A DNA stretch of 64,000 bases from Dipetalonema caudispina (Eukaryota > Nematoda > Chromadorea > Rhabditida > Onchocercidae). The DNA is taken from contig JABVXV010000011.1 of assembly GCA_013365325.1 (NCBI GenBank), forward strand, positions 248,001 to 312,000, read 5' to 3'. The position numbers and the translations under genes were made by a program. This document shows, piece after piece, positions 1-12,956 of this stretch. Under the pieces are notes generated by a model. It was not told the DNA's origin and made no database searches. It saw only the letters and a list, made by a program, of their open reading frames with translations. Position 1 is the first letter of the stretch; the number at the start of each line of letters is the position of its first letter.

Positions 1-2605
1 CACCCCGAAGTTTATGTGCTCACGGTTTACTTCATTTCAATTAATAAACAAATATTTGATAGCTCTTACGTGATAACCATTAAGGTTGTAGCCCGTTTGG
101 TAGGCGTTTGGTAGGTCCTAAGAATCGGTGATGTGTTTGGATGTAAAAGGCGCCCCTCACTGGCATTACTTATCTCGAATAATAAAATATGAAAACCCCC
201 CGAAATGACTGATGCAAAACGGCAGGATTTGAGCGGTAATGCTTCCAGCCTCCGTGCTGGGAAACCCTTGAAGGCAACAGACGGATAAGTTAAAATGAGG
301 AAGAACACAGCACCAACTCGCATATTTTTTTTATTCTTTGCAAGAAAATACGTAGAGGACACACAAAATTACAATGATCTCAAATATATGGAAAATCAAC
401 GAGGTCATCGTCGTTAAACCAGTTGCAAAGAGATATTACTTAAATGAAACACAAATGAAATCAGTGGCAGTATCAAATCATTTCCTTCACACATATCTTC
501 TTACTTTCGACTGTTATTTCGAAAGTGAAGTCTGGGAAAACCACTATTCTAAAATACTCCACCGATTCATCTGAATCTCATCATGAAAGAAAGCCGGTTC
601 TGCTGCTTCTAAACTTTACAAAACCTTACTTATCCATTGGACTCACAGTTCCGTAATTCTTAACGCGAGCTATGTGCAGAAAAAACTGGGTATATATGAA
701 CGAGCATATATCAACACCGAAATGTTAAGCGAGGTATAACACTTCGGACCATTTCACTTTTCTGATTAAATAAAGTTACGAAATATACAATAAACAGTAC
801 TGCCAATTTATGATAATGAACTGAGTCCGCAAAGCCAAAAATGAATACACTGATGGAAAATCGGTAAATAAACGAGAAGTTTAATACAAAGACATAACCA
901 ATCCGGATGGGTGAGAGGAAATGAGGGATTCAACTGATTTAAAAAATTTATCCCCAGAACATGGCAAGTCCAGAAAAACCTGAGGATAAGCAAACATATT
1001 ATACAGACTCCATAAATGCACTTTCTTCACACACAACACACAAAAAGTTTGTACTATACAACTTCAAATATCATTCACTATAGTCCGACCATACTCTTTG
1101 ATACCGGATAGCTGCAAAAAGATTGAAAAACGCAGTAAGCCATGGCCAGTGAAAATGAACACAAAGCAAAACATGAAGTACCTCCCAATATCTTCAAGCG
1201 CGTTCACAAAAATAAAACGTTCTTGTTGCATAAATCTACCTGAAAAAACATTACTCACTATCAGAGTACTTTACCAACTCCAGGATTTCACTACAAACAA
1301 CATTGGCTGAGGACGTCAATATCCATATATCAGCTTCCAACAAATTAACTGAGCACGAAGCATAAACATGACACTCTCCGCACCCCTATAAGAACTTTTC
1401 AGCTACTCCAGTTGAATACCCTCAGATAATTCCCAAACTGCAACTGAATGCATCAGCTCATTTTCCTAACTTCTGTTTCTGTTTCCACAGTGTTACATTC
1501 AAATACTATCCAGTTTAATAAAAAATTTGAAAAAATAAAGAGTAACTACGTTTCCTCGGAAAAATAACAACTCTACCGGTAAGCACAAGCATCTGTACTC
1601 ATGGAAGTATGTTGTCAAGAATAATACATTCAGTTCACAGATATCCATCCTCTGCCAACGCAGTCACTGAGAAATCCATATAAACGAAAAGCTACGACAT
1701 GACCACAGACAATGATCAATAAACAAACATATGATGAATTCGACAATTGCTATTGAGAAAACGTTCCTTACAATGACAACATTAATGGCAATGGTAATGC
1801 CTTTTTCCATCAGCATCATACTACCTTTGACAATGACGATTTTCTCTGAATTCACTGACCACAGCTAGTAGCAAAAATTCATTCCCTCGATTAAGTGCTT
1901 TTAAAACAAAACATACACTGTACATGCCCAATAGTGATAATAACATTATGGTGACAAACAATTATGAACAACTAAGCAATAATCAACTGCGAGGAAAAAA
2001 ATTAAGCTTCACAAACAAAGTGCACCTGATGAGAATGCTTGACTGAGCAAGCAAATGACAATACACAATGCATTAGTCGGAGCGAAACCCTGCAGAAAGC
2101 AAGTAAAGTGTTTTTTAAATGCTGCTTATCGCACTGCTATAAAAACTGTTTAAGCCTTCATTCTCGCTATGTAAAGATGTTTGGCTGACTCACAAATAGA
2201 GCAATCTACATCATAACAGGTTTCAATCTGATGAGAGCAACCTACAACGATGAATAAGGGTTGCAAACCTAACTGCCTTTAAATGAGACATTAGATGAAA
2301 CAGAAAAGCATAAGCTAGTGGAAATGCTCCAGCGAAATAAATCAGAGATAGTACAGTTTTGATGAGCATGAATAATCTCCATATGGTAAGCATTTGTACT
2401 CTGTACTTCTTTTTGAAAAAATACATCTTTTTTTTTGAACCACTTTCAAAATATTCAAAAAATAAGGAATTCCCAAGCAATCACCCAGCACCATAAACTG
2501 TTTGGAAGACTACTGAAGCCTTCGTTATTATTTCTGAAAAAAAAGAACGCATAGAGAGACCTATAAACAATTCAAATCAAAAAACAAATATACAGCTGAA
2601 CATAG
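1..2605. other. Stretch without a recognised gene
   Basis: I see no exon chain that I can support. The only part with raised GC content is about 200-300, inside a 98-codon minus-strand frame (66-362) that resembles no family I know. A hydrophobic minus-strand frame at 2223-2480 has no recognisable motif either. The right end should hold the 3' UTR of sir-2.1, which is transcribed leftward and stops at 2606. A small exon of a gene lying mostly left of the window cannot be excluded. Confidence 0.5.
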
Positions 2606-5600
2606 CTACAAAGTTAGTAAGTGATTAGAACTATTGGTCCTGATCAAACCATGCTTCTCCGTTTGAAGTTTCTCCTCTCCCGTTTGAACAGTAATCGTTT
2701 GCAATAAAGGTTCCAATCGCATGCTTAATTTATTTCCTGCGCATGAACTTTCAGCATTATATTTAGTCTCCAGATCCATTCTTGGAGGGCAAGAGCTGGA
2801 TCTTTCATCACTCTCACTACCAGCTCTTACAGGAAGAGAAGACTCTTCCAACGACATCGTTCTAACGCCAATATTGCAATAGATTTCTTCTTGATTTGTT
2901 TCGCTTTCTCCGGACTCTGAGCTGCTTGATGCCGGTGAACTGTGATAGTGCTCCGAAAGCTGACGAAATATATCATCATCTTTGTCGTAATACATTTCCG
3001 CACCAGGGAATATGTTTTTGTTTGGTACTATCTAAAAAAATCAATACGATGCAGAATAGTGAGAACAAGCATTTTTGTAAACAAACCTTCAAAAATAAAC
3101 AAACCGTATTATTGATATTATGCCTGTACTGACATCGATTTAAATTATTCGCGTAAGAGGAGATTTCATCACTATTAAAGTGATGGAACATTTCTGTTCC
3201 TTTTTTTAAAATTAAATACTCAAAGTATTCATTCATTACTTTTAAGATCAAAAATTTGTATAATTTCTCATGCTTTCTGCATTCTTGAATTACGATTTTA
3301 TTTCGAATTAGTTTTGAAGCATAAACTTTGCAGTAAATCCGAAATCTCAGCTTTTCGGTTTTCTTATTTATAGTCAAATTACCTACAAAAAATTAATACA
3401 TTATTAAAGACAGTCTATATTCTATATGTACATATAGCGCTGCTAATATGTGCTTTTTTACATGGACAAAAGACAGATCTAAAAAAGCTAAGCATACTGA
3501 AATAAAGTACGAAAACTCACAAAAAGATAACCATCAACAGGAAGTTTCGATCCCACGCTAACATATCGTGCATCCCACATTGAAGGCATTCCTTCTTTCA
3601 GTCGCGCTCGCTTAACTGTTGGCTGATCCAATAACTTCTGAAAAGAATGCATAGGATTATCAAGAAACTAAAATACAATAAATAAACAGAAAAATATGGT
3701 GTTTATGGTTCAGGATATTTTTTGAACTTCAAAATTACAGAGTTTCCTGATAATACAAACCTTAAACTGCATTTCGTTGATGGCTTTTCGAAGAGTTGTT
3801 TTCTCGTAAATTTCTTCGATTGCGACAGGATCACTGTAGTTTGTCTTGGAGCGACCTCAAAAAGAGTACTTCCATGAGATTTTAATACACGAACGATTTA
3901 TGTAAAAGCTATATAACAGGTCTAAATTTTACCTTTTCTGAAAATATCGGTATAAGGAGGGCCCAAAACCAAAGCTAACTGAGCCACAATATCATCACAA
4001 TTACCCAGCAACTCGATATCAGTGGCATAATGAGGTAAAGATTCACGATTGATGAGTATCTGTGGTACTTCGGGATTTACATTGTACGGCAAAAGTGCAA
4101 CTGGTTGCACTTTCAAAGATGAACCGATAACCACAACTAAGTCGACCTGAAAGGAAAGATTGAACCCTCATCACACTCCCTGAAAACATTCAACAAAAAC
4201 TTAACCACAGTTAAGCATCTTTTGCAATGCGTGGGCATTACAACTAACTTGCAAAGAATTAAAAATTTTTTTTTCCATTAGTCTACTATCAGCTTTTTCC
4301 AACTGCAAGATTTAGAAAACTAAAATAAATTGCACACCCTTTCTCTATCCTCGGCCATTTTTTCGTGGAAATCATCTGAGAGATCTTCACCAAAAAAAAC
4401 TATATCAGGTTTCATGACTCCTTCCGGGTGGCTACACACTCGACACATCGCGACACGCTGTAAAAACTATGAATCATACTTATATACTTTATCAAAATTA
4501 CAATAAAAGGAAGGGAAAATATTCCCCTTCATGAAATTATATATTATAAATAATAATCCTTTTTTATATCATATGGATTTGAACCCCAAATTAAAATTTT
4601 ATCAGCAAAGAGAATGCAACAAACGATTTTAAAAAAAATAAAGAGATGAAGGAAGTTCGGTTAAAAGGTACCCCGGAGTCAATGTCTTCTCGAATGGCTT
4701 CACTATCGACCTTTAAACCACAGTTTCGACAAGTCGCCGTTGCAAATGATCCTAAAAAGTAAGAATCAACAAACAATAAGAGAACAAAAACTGGAATAGT
4801 ATCAGTAAGAACAACTTCCATGATATGTTAATAAAATAAACGGTTGATGATACTTCCTGCGTAAGATACAAAACAATTATCTTTGACAGAATTTGAAAGT
4901 GCTATCACATCATGTATTTCAACTTATAACGAGAGTAACTCTAAATAGCTTCACAACAAAGTCCATCCATCATTTGCAACATGCAACGATATCGACAGGC
5001 ACTTATCGCTGTTACAAGACTTATTACGAAATAAAAATATACCATGGCACTGTACAATGCGCTTGATTCCGGCTACCTGCTCCAAAGTATCAATATTTTG
5101 GGTGTAATTCCTCAGCAATTTCCCACTATCTTCGAGTGCCTTGATGAAGTAATGGCACATCGAAGCTTCATAGCGACCAGGGAATAATTCCTTGAATACG
5201 ATTCATTCAATCAATGTTCAAATCTCTTGAGAAGACATAAGGCCGGCGCTGTGAGACCGAATTCGAGGACAAAAACTGAAGCATCATACAAGTTTTACGG
5301 GTTGCCCGAAAGGTACGAAAACAGCAAAGACTAATAGAAGGGGAGAAAAAGATAATACCCTAGCAAATTCGAAAAATGGCTTCGGATTTTTACTGAAGTA
5401 ATTGATATCAAACATAGCAGTTGGATCTGGAAGATCAGGATATTCGATGTGAAGTCGAGCATATACACCATTTTTACTCCGGAAGTCGGGTATGCCACAG
5501 GATACGGAAACGCCAGCACCAGTCAAAACCAAGATGTGACTGCATCTGGAAATGGCAGAAATCGTTTTTTCATTTTATAGTAATGGAATATTTTAAAGAA

Positions 5601-6983
5601 AGTAATTCTTTTGATTTTACAAAAGTTATTGTGTGAAGATTAACCTTTTGAAAAGTTCAACTGCATCATCAAATGAATTGAATTCAGGCAATTTTGTGCG
5701 TCTAGGACGTTCACTGTATAAAATCTTTCGAATGATTCGATATAAATCTTGCTCAGAAAGATTGTCCGGCAGATCGACATGCGGCAATAAGCATCGAACA
5801 ACATCTCTAGCTGACCCACCTAAATTGAATTAATGTAGTGATATTTCTCTAAACTTAAAACGATGTTATAGACATCCACTACTACGGCCAATGATAAATA
5901 TTACAGAGAGAATTCCAATGCAAAAGAATGCTTGGAAATCTGTCAAGGATAGAATCACATACTGTGGATATATCTTCTAGAAGTACCATGACCAAATGTA
6001 GTTAGCAAGTGCTAAAAGACTATTCTTCACAAAACTAGTTATGTTACTTCAATTTACAGTTACCAGGTACCCATATTTCCACTTTTGCAAATGCAATAAG
6101 GAAAAATTGTGACTCCGAATACATTTTGGTAAGAACTTCTATCCACAGCAGAGAAAGCAACAAAATAATCTGCAAATAACTGTTAAATGTGTGAACCTCA
6201 GTGAACTATGGATGAATACGGATTCAGTAGAGCATTAAAAAGGTTGAATTAAAACACGAGTGAGAAAGCTGACGAGAACCACTCAATTAAGCACTGTAAG
6301 AAGTGACAAACAGGAACAAATAGAGAAGTGCACTATGCAAAAGAAGTATTGGATCGAATACCAAATCACTCGACGCCTACCAAGCAAGCTTTCAAGGACA
6401 AAAAATCACTGCAGCTCACCACAAAGACAACGTCGTAAGGCATAGAAAATATTTGTAAACATTTCTAGAAAGAATTGCATTCGAATAACGACTTTAGGAA
6501 GCTCAACAAAAGAGCATGAAGCAATTACACAGGTACAAAAGTACTCTATATGAAGAGATAGAACTTGTAGAAGCGGTATACAAATGGTCCAATTAACACC
6601 GTAAAAAAGTGTAGAATAAAGCACAGTGGCTTTCATTACACGGACAGTCTATGTTAAGATATAGTGATTTTTAAACGCCTTTGTTTTCAAAGATACATGA
6701 AGGAATTGTTTCGAAAAAACCATATGCACTTAATTACTCAAATCGCCAAATGCTATCATGAACAAGAACGTGAGGGAAGAAAAAACTGATCTGAAAAGGT
6801 AGAAAATTGAGTAAGTAACTCACTTTCACCGCCTATTTGATCAACAGCGGGAGAATCACCAGAATCTGCATTCATTAACTCCTGATTTACTTGAACTTGG
6901 GTAGTAGAACTGCTCATGGATGAGGGATTTGTAATGGAACTGGTGTGTGGATCGGTTTCGGTCCTCATATTGCCATCTAACAT
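2606..6983 (-). CDS. sir-2.1: SIRT1-type NAD-dependent protein deacetylase
   Basis: Class I sirtuin that removes acetyl groups from lysines of histones and transcription factors using NAD, acting mainly in the nucleus. Exons on the minus strand: 6983-6824, 5819-5645, 5545-5359, 5190-5043, 4751-4672, 4457-4338, 4146-3933, 3855-3761, 3637-3521, 3031-2606. All phases agree and give 573 residues. Seen in order: GAGVSVSCGIPDFRS (from about residue 118), NYTQNIDTLEQVAG, the catalytic His in VQCHG, two zinc Cys pairs (CRNC and CRVC), GSSLKVQPVAL, and ILINRE. After the core, VPNKNIFPGAEMYY matches the C-terminal clasp segment of SIRT1 (IFHGAEVY in mammals), which marks it as SIRT1 rather than SIRT2 or SIRT3. 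The last 120 residues are a Ser/Glu-rich tail. The start is the first in-frame Met of the first exon I can support; the frame stays open upstream to the splice acceptor at 6995-6996, so further N-terminal residues may exist. Confidence 0.95.
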
Positions 6984-6996
6984 AATGTTTTCATCT
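6977..6996 (-). promoter_or_regulatory. Splice acceptor with out-of-frame ATG before sir-2.1 start
   Basis: On the minus strand the sequence TTCAG is followed at once by ATGAAAACATTATG. The first ATG (6994) gives a five-codon frame ending in TAG at 6979-6977 and overlaps the sir-2.1 ATG at 6983. If this acceptor takes the spliced leader, the short frame lies in the leader of the mRNA. If it is a cis-splice site, the sir-2.1 frame (phase 1) continues into an upstream exon; a small candidate, about 7216-7241, ends in phase 1 at a GTAAGT donor. Confidence 0.4.
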
Positions 6997-9923
6997 GAAC
7001 CAAATTTTAATCAGTCTCATCTTGAAAATCCATATTTCAATAACATTGTGAAGACGTTAATGTATTTTGGATGCGATCAATTATGGCATCTTTAGAATAA
7101 CTTATTTTGACAACTACACCAGACTGAGTATGGTACTGAAAAAAAATCAAGCTATACCATCTGCAGATGTCCTGCAATGACTGTTGAATAAATAATATCA
7201 TCAATATAACTTACTTCTCAGCTCATTTCCGCAATCACCTGAATACATGAATATGATACAAAATGATCTGTGAACAGTTTAACCTGAAAAGATATCGAAG
7301 CATGTTTGCACACGATGAGCGATACAAATTAGCTCATCAGTAACCACCACAAAACACATACCTTCCTTAAATAATTTTCACCGTATAATATGAACGTTGG
7401 AAGGTGTATAGACTTTCTAAAAAAACACAAACATCATGTTATATCATGTAAGCGATAACGAATATACAGTTTAAACTATTATGGCCTGTCAATACTACCT
7501 TCGTTAATTTATCAGGTTTTCTTTCACAGTGTCACCAGATATCCGTAGCAATAGTATACAATTACTTCCCTACCCCTCTTGTCCTCACTACTCCCCGCCT
7601 CATACCAAAACCAAGACTTTCCCTTCCCTTACCTAAAAGTGGACATCGCGTTAAACTGTTTTTACTGCTGTACTTCACGGCCCGTTATATTTTGTCAGCA
7701 AGTACCTTGATCCGAAGAGGACACGTGGCAGACGTTGGGCACCCGGGAAGTACTGGTCGGTGGGTGATGGGCGGGATGGGGAGTGGATGTGGTTAGGTTT
7801 CGATGAGATTTTTAGATTGATGGTTGACCTTAGTGGATAGACGACATATCTGGTGGCAGTTTATTGTGCTGAAAATTTCCAATATGATCTGTTATCAAGC
7901 ATTATTCTTGGATCTTGACGACTGGCTCCATTTGCAGTCAACGTGGAAGAATTCATTTTCATGGCTGGACCTGTCTCATAAATGGCGGCATGGTATTATA
8001 GCAATCTGCAGTTAGTTCCTAGCTCAGTCGCTTATCTGTTCTGAATCACTTGTACTAGTCAACACATCACTATTTACGTATCAGTAAAGTTCTCCCTCAT
8101 CACTCTGGAAGAAATATTAATGTAAACGGCTCCCAGGTAGAAGTTTTTAAGGCAATTTTATGTATTTCCTAACATAAACAATAAGTACACGATAAAGACC
8201 ATCCTGAAAAGCATTTTGACGTTTCCGAAAAGCAATTTTTTTACAAACCCTTATTTTATATAAAATGAACATTTCATACAGTTCATCAGTGACTCTGACA
8301 TCTCCAATATTTAAGATTCAAAATGTACTTATGGTGGCTTTTCTTTGGATTTTGCGCATTCATTTTCGCAGTTCTGGATTATCTCTGAAGAATTTTTTGA
8401 TTCCGCTGCACTTTATCAGTTATTCGATATGGTTGTTCGAAGATCCCTGTAGGATTACGGTTCAGAATTAAGAACAGCAGTTAGGATAATAAAGAACAAA
8501 AATCGCTTGAGCAGTTCTTTGCAAATCACAGCAAGCAGTTTTCCAGAACAATTCAAGAAAATAATTCAGCTGTAGCTATGTTCCATTATTTATCATTATA
8601 CCCCAGGAAAATTATATACGCTTCTAATGGCGGTGTACTACTCAAAGGATCCGAACTACGTTATTTTTTCTATCTTGGATTCTTCGCATTATTTTGAAGG
8701 TTATAGCTGTGGATACTTTTGATTCGATTTCGTTTCGATTCTTTGTCTTTCCCAACATTATGTCCGGTGTTGATTTCCCTTCATGTCATTTTCACGCTAA
8801 TTCAAAACACTGGAAAAAACTGTTCCCAACTTATTCATCGTTAATAGTGTTTAATGGAGAGCTTAACAATTGGACAATATATATGCATTTTAAAACCGAA
8901 AAACTTTCGTTATTTGGACAACTATGGTAACTGGGAATGAAAATGCAGGGGATATTCCGCAAGACGATGTAATATTTGTGGAGCAAAGAAACGTAATTCT
9001 TGCTTCAGTTTGCAAAGCCCTAACTGCACAGTTTTGCTGCCTCTGGTCCACGGTTAAGTCCGTATTTCTGCATAAATTATAGCTATATTTTAAATAAAGA
9101 ATTTCGAAGAAGAACGTTGAGAAGAACTGTTGCGTTGTTTTCTACTCTATAATGTGCTTTAAGGATAGCACGTATCCGCAAGATGAAGAAAGGTTCAAGC
9201 CAAAGGGATTTATTTGAACGACAGTTCATAAGCGCTCTTTCTCAGGTTAGAGAGTGAGAATCGCCCCGACGAGAGGCGGGCTAACACTGCTAACTTAATG
9301 GTACAACTTTTGAGTTTCATGAGTGAGAAAAGATGACTTACGAAATCATGGTCGCAATTGGCAATCTGCAAAGAGTCAAATTTGTTGCGAAGTGGTAGAG
9401 TTCTGTTAAAAGACCTGATAAAGATTAACTCGTTAGTAACAAGGTCTTCCCAATGAGCTCTTTGTGAAAGTACGAATATATGCAGGAGTGCTCATGATGA
9501 GAAAGCACACCGATAATAGCATTGTCCATTTGTATTAATAAATTGATCCGATGAAACGAATATTATTTGTTTGTCAACATTTTGTCAAGGGTTACCCATG
9601 GCTCTTTCTTTAAAAAAAATTTACCTTTGAGGGAGTGTTTTTCATTTTCTACTTATAGAGCTCCATAACGAATAGCTCTTTTCCAACTTTTTGCAAAGAG
9701 TCGTTCAAAATACTTCAAGACCTGGACCGCTTTGCTATAACACTTAAGCAAAGCTCAACATAATTGCATTGCAGAGAAGTTACGTTCAGGAATAATATTC
9801 ATTGTGATGCTGCCTAATAATGTACTGATCGGCACTTGCATTTCATCTGCTCTTACAGAACTTTCAACTGTACATTCAAAATTACAACAAGATATAACAA
9901 ATATTTGGAACTTCAAATCTTTT
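6984..9923. other. Intergenic between sir-2.1 and the SLC22 transporter
   Basis: Both flanking genes read leftward, so this holds the sir-2.1 promoter side and the 3' UTR of the transporter. About 7560-7800 is GC-richer, pyrimidine-rich on its left side and G-rich on its right. A minus-strand piece at about 7368-7430 is open, with good acceptor and donor sites (LPTFILYGENY in its frame), but its phase does not join to sir-2.1, so I leave it unassigned. From 8100 to 9750 I see only AT-rich sequence with no supported exon. Confidence 0.5.
7762..7781 (+). promoter_or_regulatory. G-quadruplex motif
   Basis: Four runs of at least three G with loops of 4, 1 and 2 bases (GGG TGAT GGG C GGG AT GGGG) fit the standard G3+N1-7 pattern. 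It sits about 780 bases upstream of the first supported sir-2.1 exon, in an otherwise AT-rich region. Whether it folds or acts in transcription is inference. Confidence 0.5.
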
Positions 9924-12900
9924 CTATTCAGAATTACTTTTCTTTTTTGAAGCATTCGATAACATTAACATTTCTTCATTTGCTGGACGGAAATCATCTT
10001 CAATTTCTTCGATTGTTTCTGGTAATGGTTTGCCCATTGTTTCAGGTATAAAAAATATTACAATTAAACCCGCCACCAGTGAAAGACTACCAAACGGAAT
10101 GATCATTGCCCATGTTCCAAACTGCTCCACCTGCAAAAAGAAAAGATTTTCAGGAATATCCAAAACATATTTCACCTGACAACTTTTGCTTCAGTAGTTA
10201 CGCTTCTCAGCACGCTAACCTATAAATGAAAGAAAAAGAAAAATTCTCTGGTGCATAATATTTTTTTCAAGCGGCAGTACATGGGAAGCAAAACACTGCT
10301 GCAGCCCCTGTGATTTGTCCAATAAACTAAATTCTCATGCGGCTCCTGTATCGCAGTGAGTACATAGTGGACTGAATGAGGAGTGAATTTTGAAGAGAAC
10401 GTACAATCCACATGACGATATAACAAGACAAGTTGGCGCCGACTCGAGCAATCATTGAACAGCATCCCATCGCCGAATTACGAATCACTGTAGGATATAA
10501 TTCGGGAGTAACAGTATAAATTACTGCATAACAGCCAGTTATAGAAGCTTTTGCGATTAAAAATTGTAGGAGGCTAATAATCCAGTGCACTGAAATAGTT
10601 TTTAATAGGGACGGACTATACATAGCTTTAATGAGAATAACAAGAATGGTATAGCAAATAACACCGCGAATATTTTACAAGGAGTTACGAAGCTGGGTAT
10701 GCTAAATAGTTGCATCATAAATAGTGCAGTGAACGACCGAACATTCCTAATAATCCGTGATATGAAGAATGCACTTTCTTGTAAAAGATCGGTCCTTCGA
10801 AAATCTGATAAGTATGGATTTAAAAACTGAAGAAATGGGGTGTTTTTAGAAAATATACCTTCTGAAGAAAGAAGAAGGTTAGAAAGCATGCACAACGCAG
10901 CAAGAAAGTATCCTCCGGCAAAGAGTGGCTTCCGGCCGATTCTATCGATAAATGCAAAGAGCAATAAAAGAGCTGGTATTTCGGCTACACCACCGCAAAT
11001 AAATGTTCCATAGAAATCACCACCAAGAAAATCAGTTTTCATAGAAACACCATAATAAATCATCGACACAACCTGTGAAATATTAAACAAATTACTGTTC
11101 TAATCAGTTTTTCAAATTCAGTAACTTGTGAAAAACTGGACAACAGTTCTATTAATGTGTAAAGAATTCTGAAATTAAATCTCACTGGCCATAAGAAAAG
11201 GCATGCGAATGTGCGCAATCGTATGCGTGGTGTCCGAACAAGATCAAGATAGTTATATTTTCTTTGCGGAGAACGATTTTGTGCAGTCTTTTCCGGGAAA
11301 TCAATTTGATCCCACCACTTTTCTGGCAAGCGTGCACCATTAATTTTTGCCGCACGTTGCAAGATTTTATCGGCTTCTTCATACTTATGTTGTGTCACAA
11401 GCCATCGTGCACTTTCAGGAACAATCCTAAATTTATGGGAACTTGATATAACAGCTTTAATTCTTACAACTGCATTCCTCTTTTCTTTCTGCAAATAATT
11501 TTTCCATACATGAATTCATATCTAGTGATCTGCATTCTATACTCACCACCAGTAGCACATGAATATCAGTGCAGGCAAAGAAATGGCGAGCTGCAGATAC
11601 CGATAATCACGAATGAAATATGCAAGACTTCCCAGAAAAATCTGACCAAATGAAAAAAATATCCCTGATATTACCGAAGCAACTTTTCTCTTGGAAGGAC
11701 CAACCAATTCCATACCTGCAACAAGTAACACTATCGGAACATTCCTCAAAAAAATAACTGATAAATGAGGAATATTAACCTAATATTCAGCAAGTGATTG
11801 ATGTAACATACCAATTACAACAGCAATAACAAAAATGCCAGGATGAGCAAATCCGACAGCAGCCCGTAATAAAGCAAATGCTGTCCAGTATGGTACTACT
11901 GCCATTAAAACACCGGATATTATTAGCATGATTATCGCGATGAAGAATACTTTTTTACGACCAATCCTGCAAAAACAGTTTTTCGTTAATTTCCAACCTT
12001 CGATAACAGTGAGGTTTGATGAAGAATGATATGATAAGTTGCGGAAGTTCCCATACTAGAAATGAAAAATACCTGTCACCGAGGAAACCAAACACAAGCG
12101 AACCACCCATTTGTCCAATATAGTATGTTGATTGAATAAATGCTTTCAATACTGACCATTCGCACACGATATGCCACTAAAATATTGTCCTTAAGACTTT
12201 AAAAATCTGGTAATATATTTTGCTGATGTCATTTTCATCCAAAACGTTAAAAAAAAAAACTGCATTAAAAATTATTTGTTGCATCATAGTATGGCAATGA
12301 CAGCACCTAAGCAGTGCTGGAGTTCGACAAAACCTGTATCCAAAACGTTCAAGCGAAGAAGATCCTGCCGTGTGCTGGCTTACTAAAATAAGCAGCCGGA
12401 ATCACCGACAGTCTAATTTACGGATGAGATAAACGGAATAATCTAATACCTATGATAGTGAATCTCCCTTAGGATAACCCTACAAGGTCCCAAGCACGTA
12501 CTGATGCCAACATCAGGAGATAGGTTATACGGAATGACTAGGCAATGGGCATTCCTTGAGATCCAAGTGCGAATAATATTGTTTCTTTATTTCGAATCAA
12601 GCGTTTTTTACGAATGATTCATCGAAGACAATAGCTAGATCCCTACACTTCAAGTGCAAAAGTTCAATACACTTCACTTCGACTTTGCAATCTGAAATGA
12701 GGACTTTGTTTTCTCTCGAATTCATTCATGTATCGTCAGAAATAATTATTTAAAGGAAAACCCTACTCGATTAATGGCTGAGTATTTGATTTCCGATAAA
12801 TCATAAACATATCCAAGCCGACACGTCGAGTCATTACGTAACTGACATTCTCGATATCTGCACCGTTCTGTTTTCTCTGTACAGTTTGCTGCTGTTATAA

Positions 12901-12956
12901 GCAGATCACTCTGTACCCAATAGTTTGCATCCAATCCTTCATTTGGCAAACGACAT
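9924..12956 (-). CDS. SLC22-type organic ion transporter, N-terminus missing
   Basis: Major facilitator transporter of the OCT/OAT group in the plasma membrane, expected to carry organic cations, anions or carnitine-like substrates. Exons on the minus strand: 12956-12767, 12176-12073, 11966-11812, 11715-11547, 11426-11186, 11072-10859, 10589-10405, 10130-9924. Phases agree and encode about 487 residues. Seen: a Cys-rich extracellular loop (CRLPNEGLDAN with six further Cys), IVCEWS before the second membrane segment, FGFLGDRIGRKK (the MFS loop 2-3 signature), PESARWL, FIDRIGRKPL (the repeated loop 8-9 signature), and TPELYPTVIRNSAMG..ARVGA, typical of SLC22. The C-terminus reads PETMGKPLPETIEEIED. 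The first exon found begins in phase 2, inside the loop after membrane segment 1, so about 60 residues with segment 1 lie upstream. The substrate cannot be read from sequence. Confidence 0.9.

Noticed and set aside
66..362. 98-codon minus-strand frame
   Set aside because: No known motif or splice context; raised GC over part of it is noted, but that is not enough to call a gene.
4573..4590. tRNA B-box-like GGTTCAAATCC on the minus strand
   Set aside because: The flanking bases do not form a T-stem, no A-box or acceptor stem is seen, and it lies in a sir-2.1 intron.
10600..10858. Extension of the transporter frame through this stretch
   Set aside because: The phases of the exons at 11072-10859 and 10589-10405 join directly to give an unbroken SLC22 sequence, so this is an intron.
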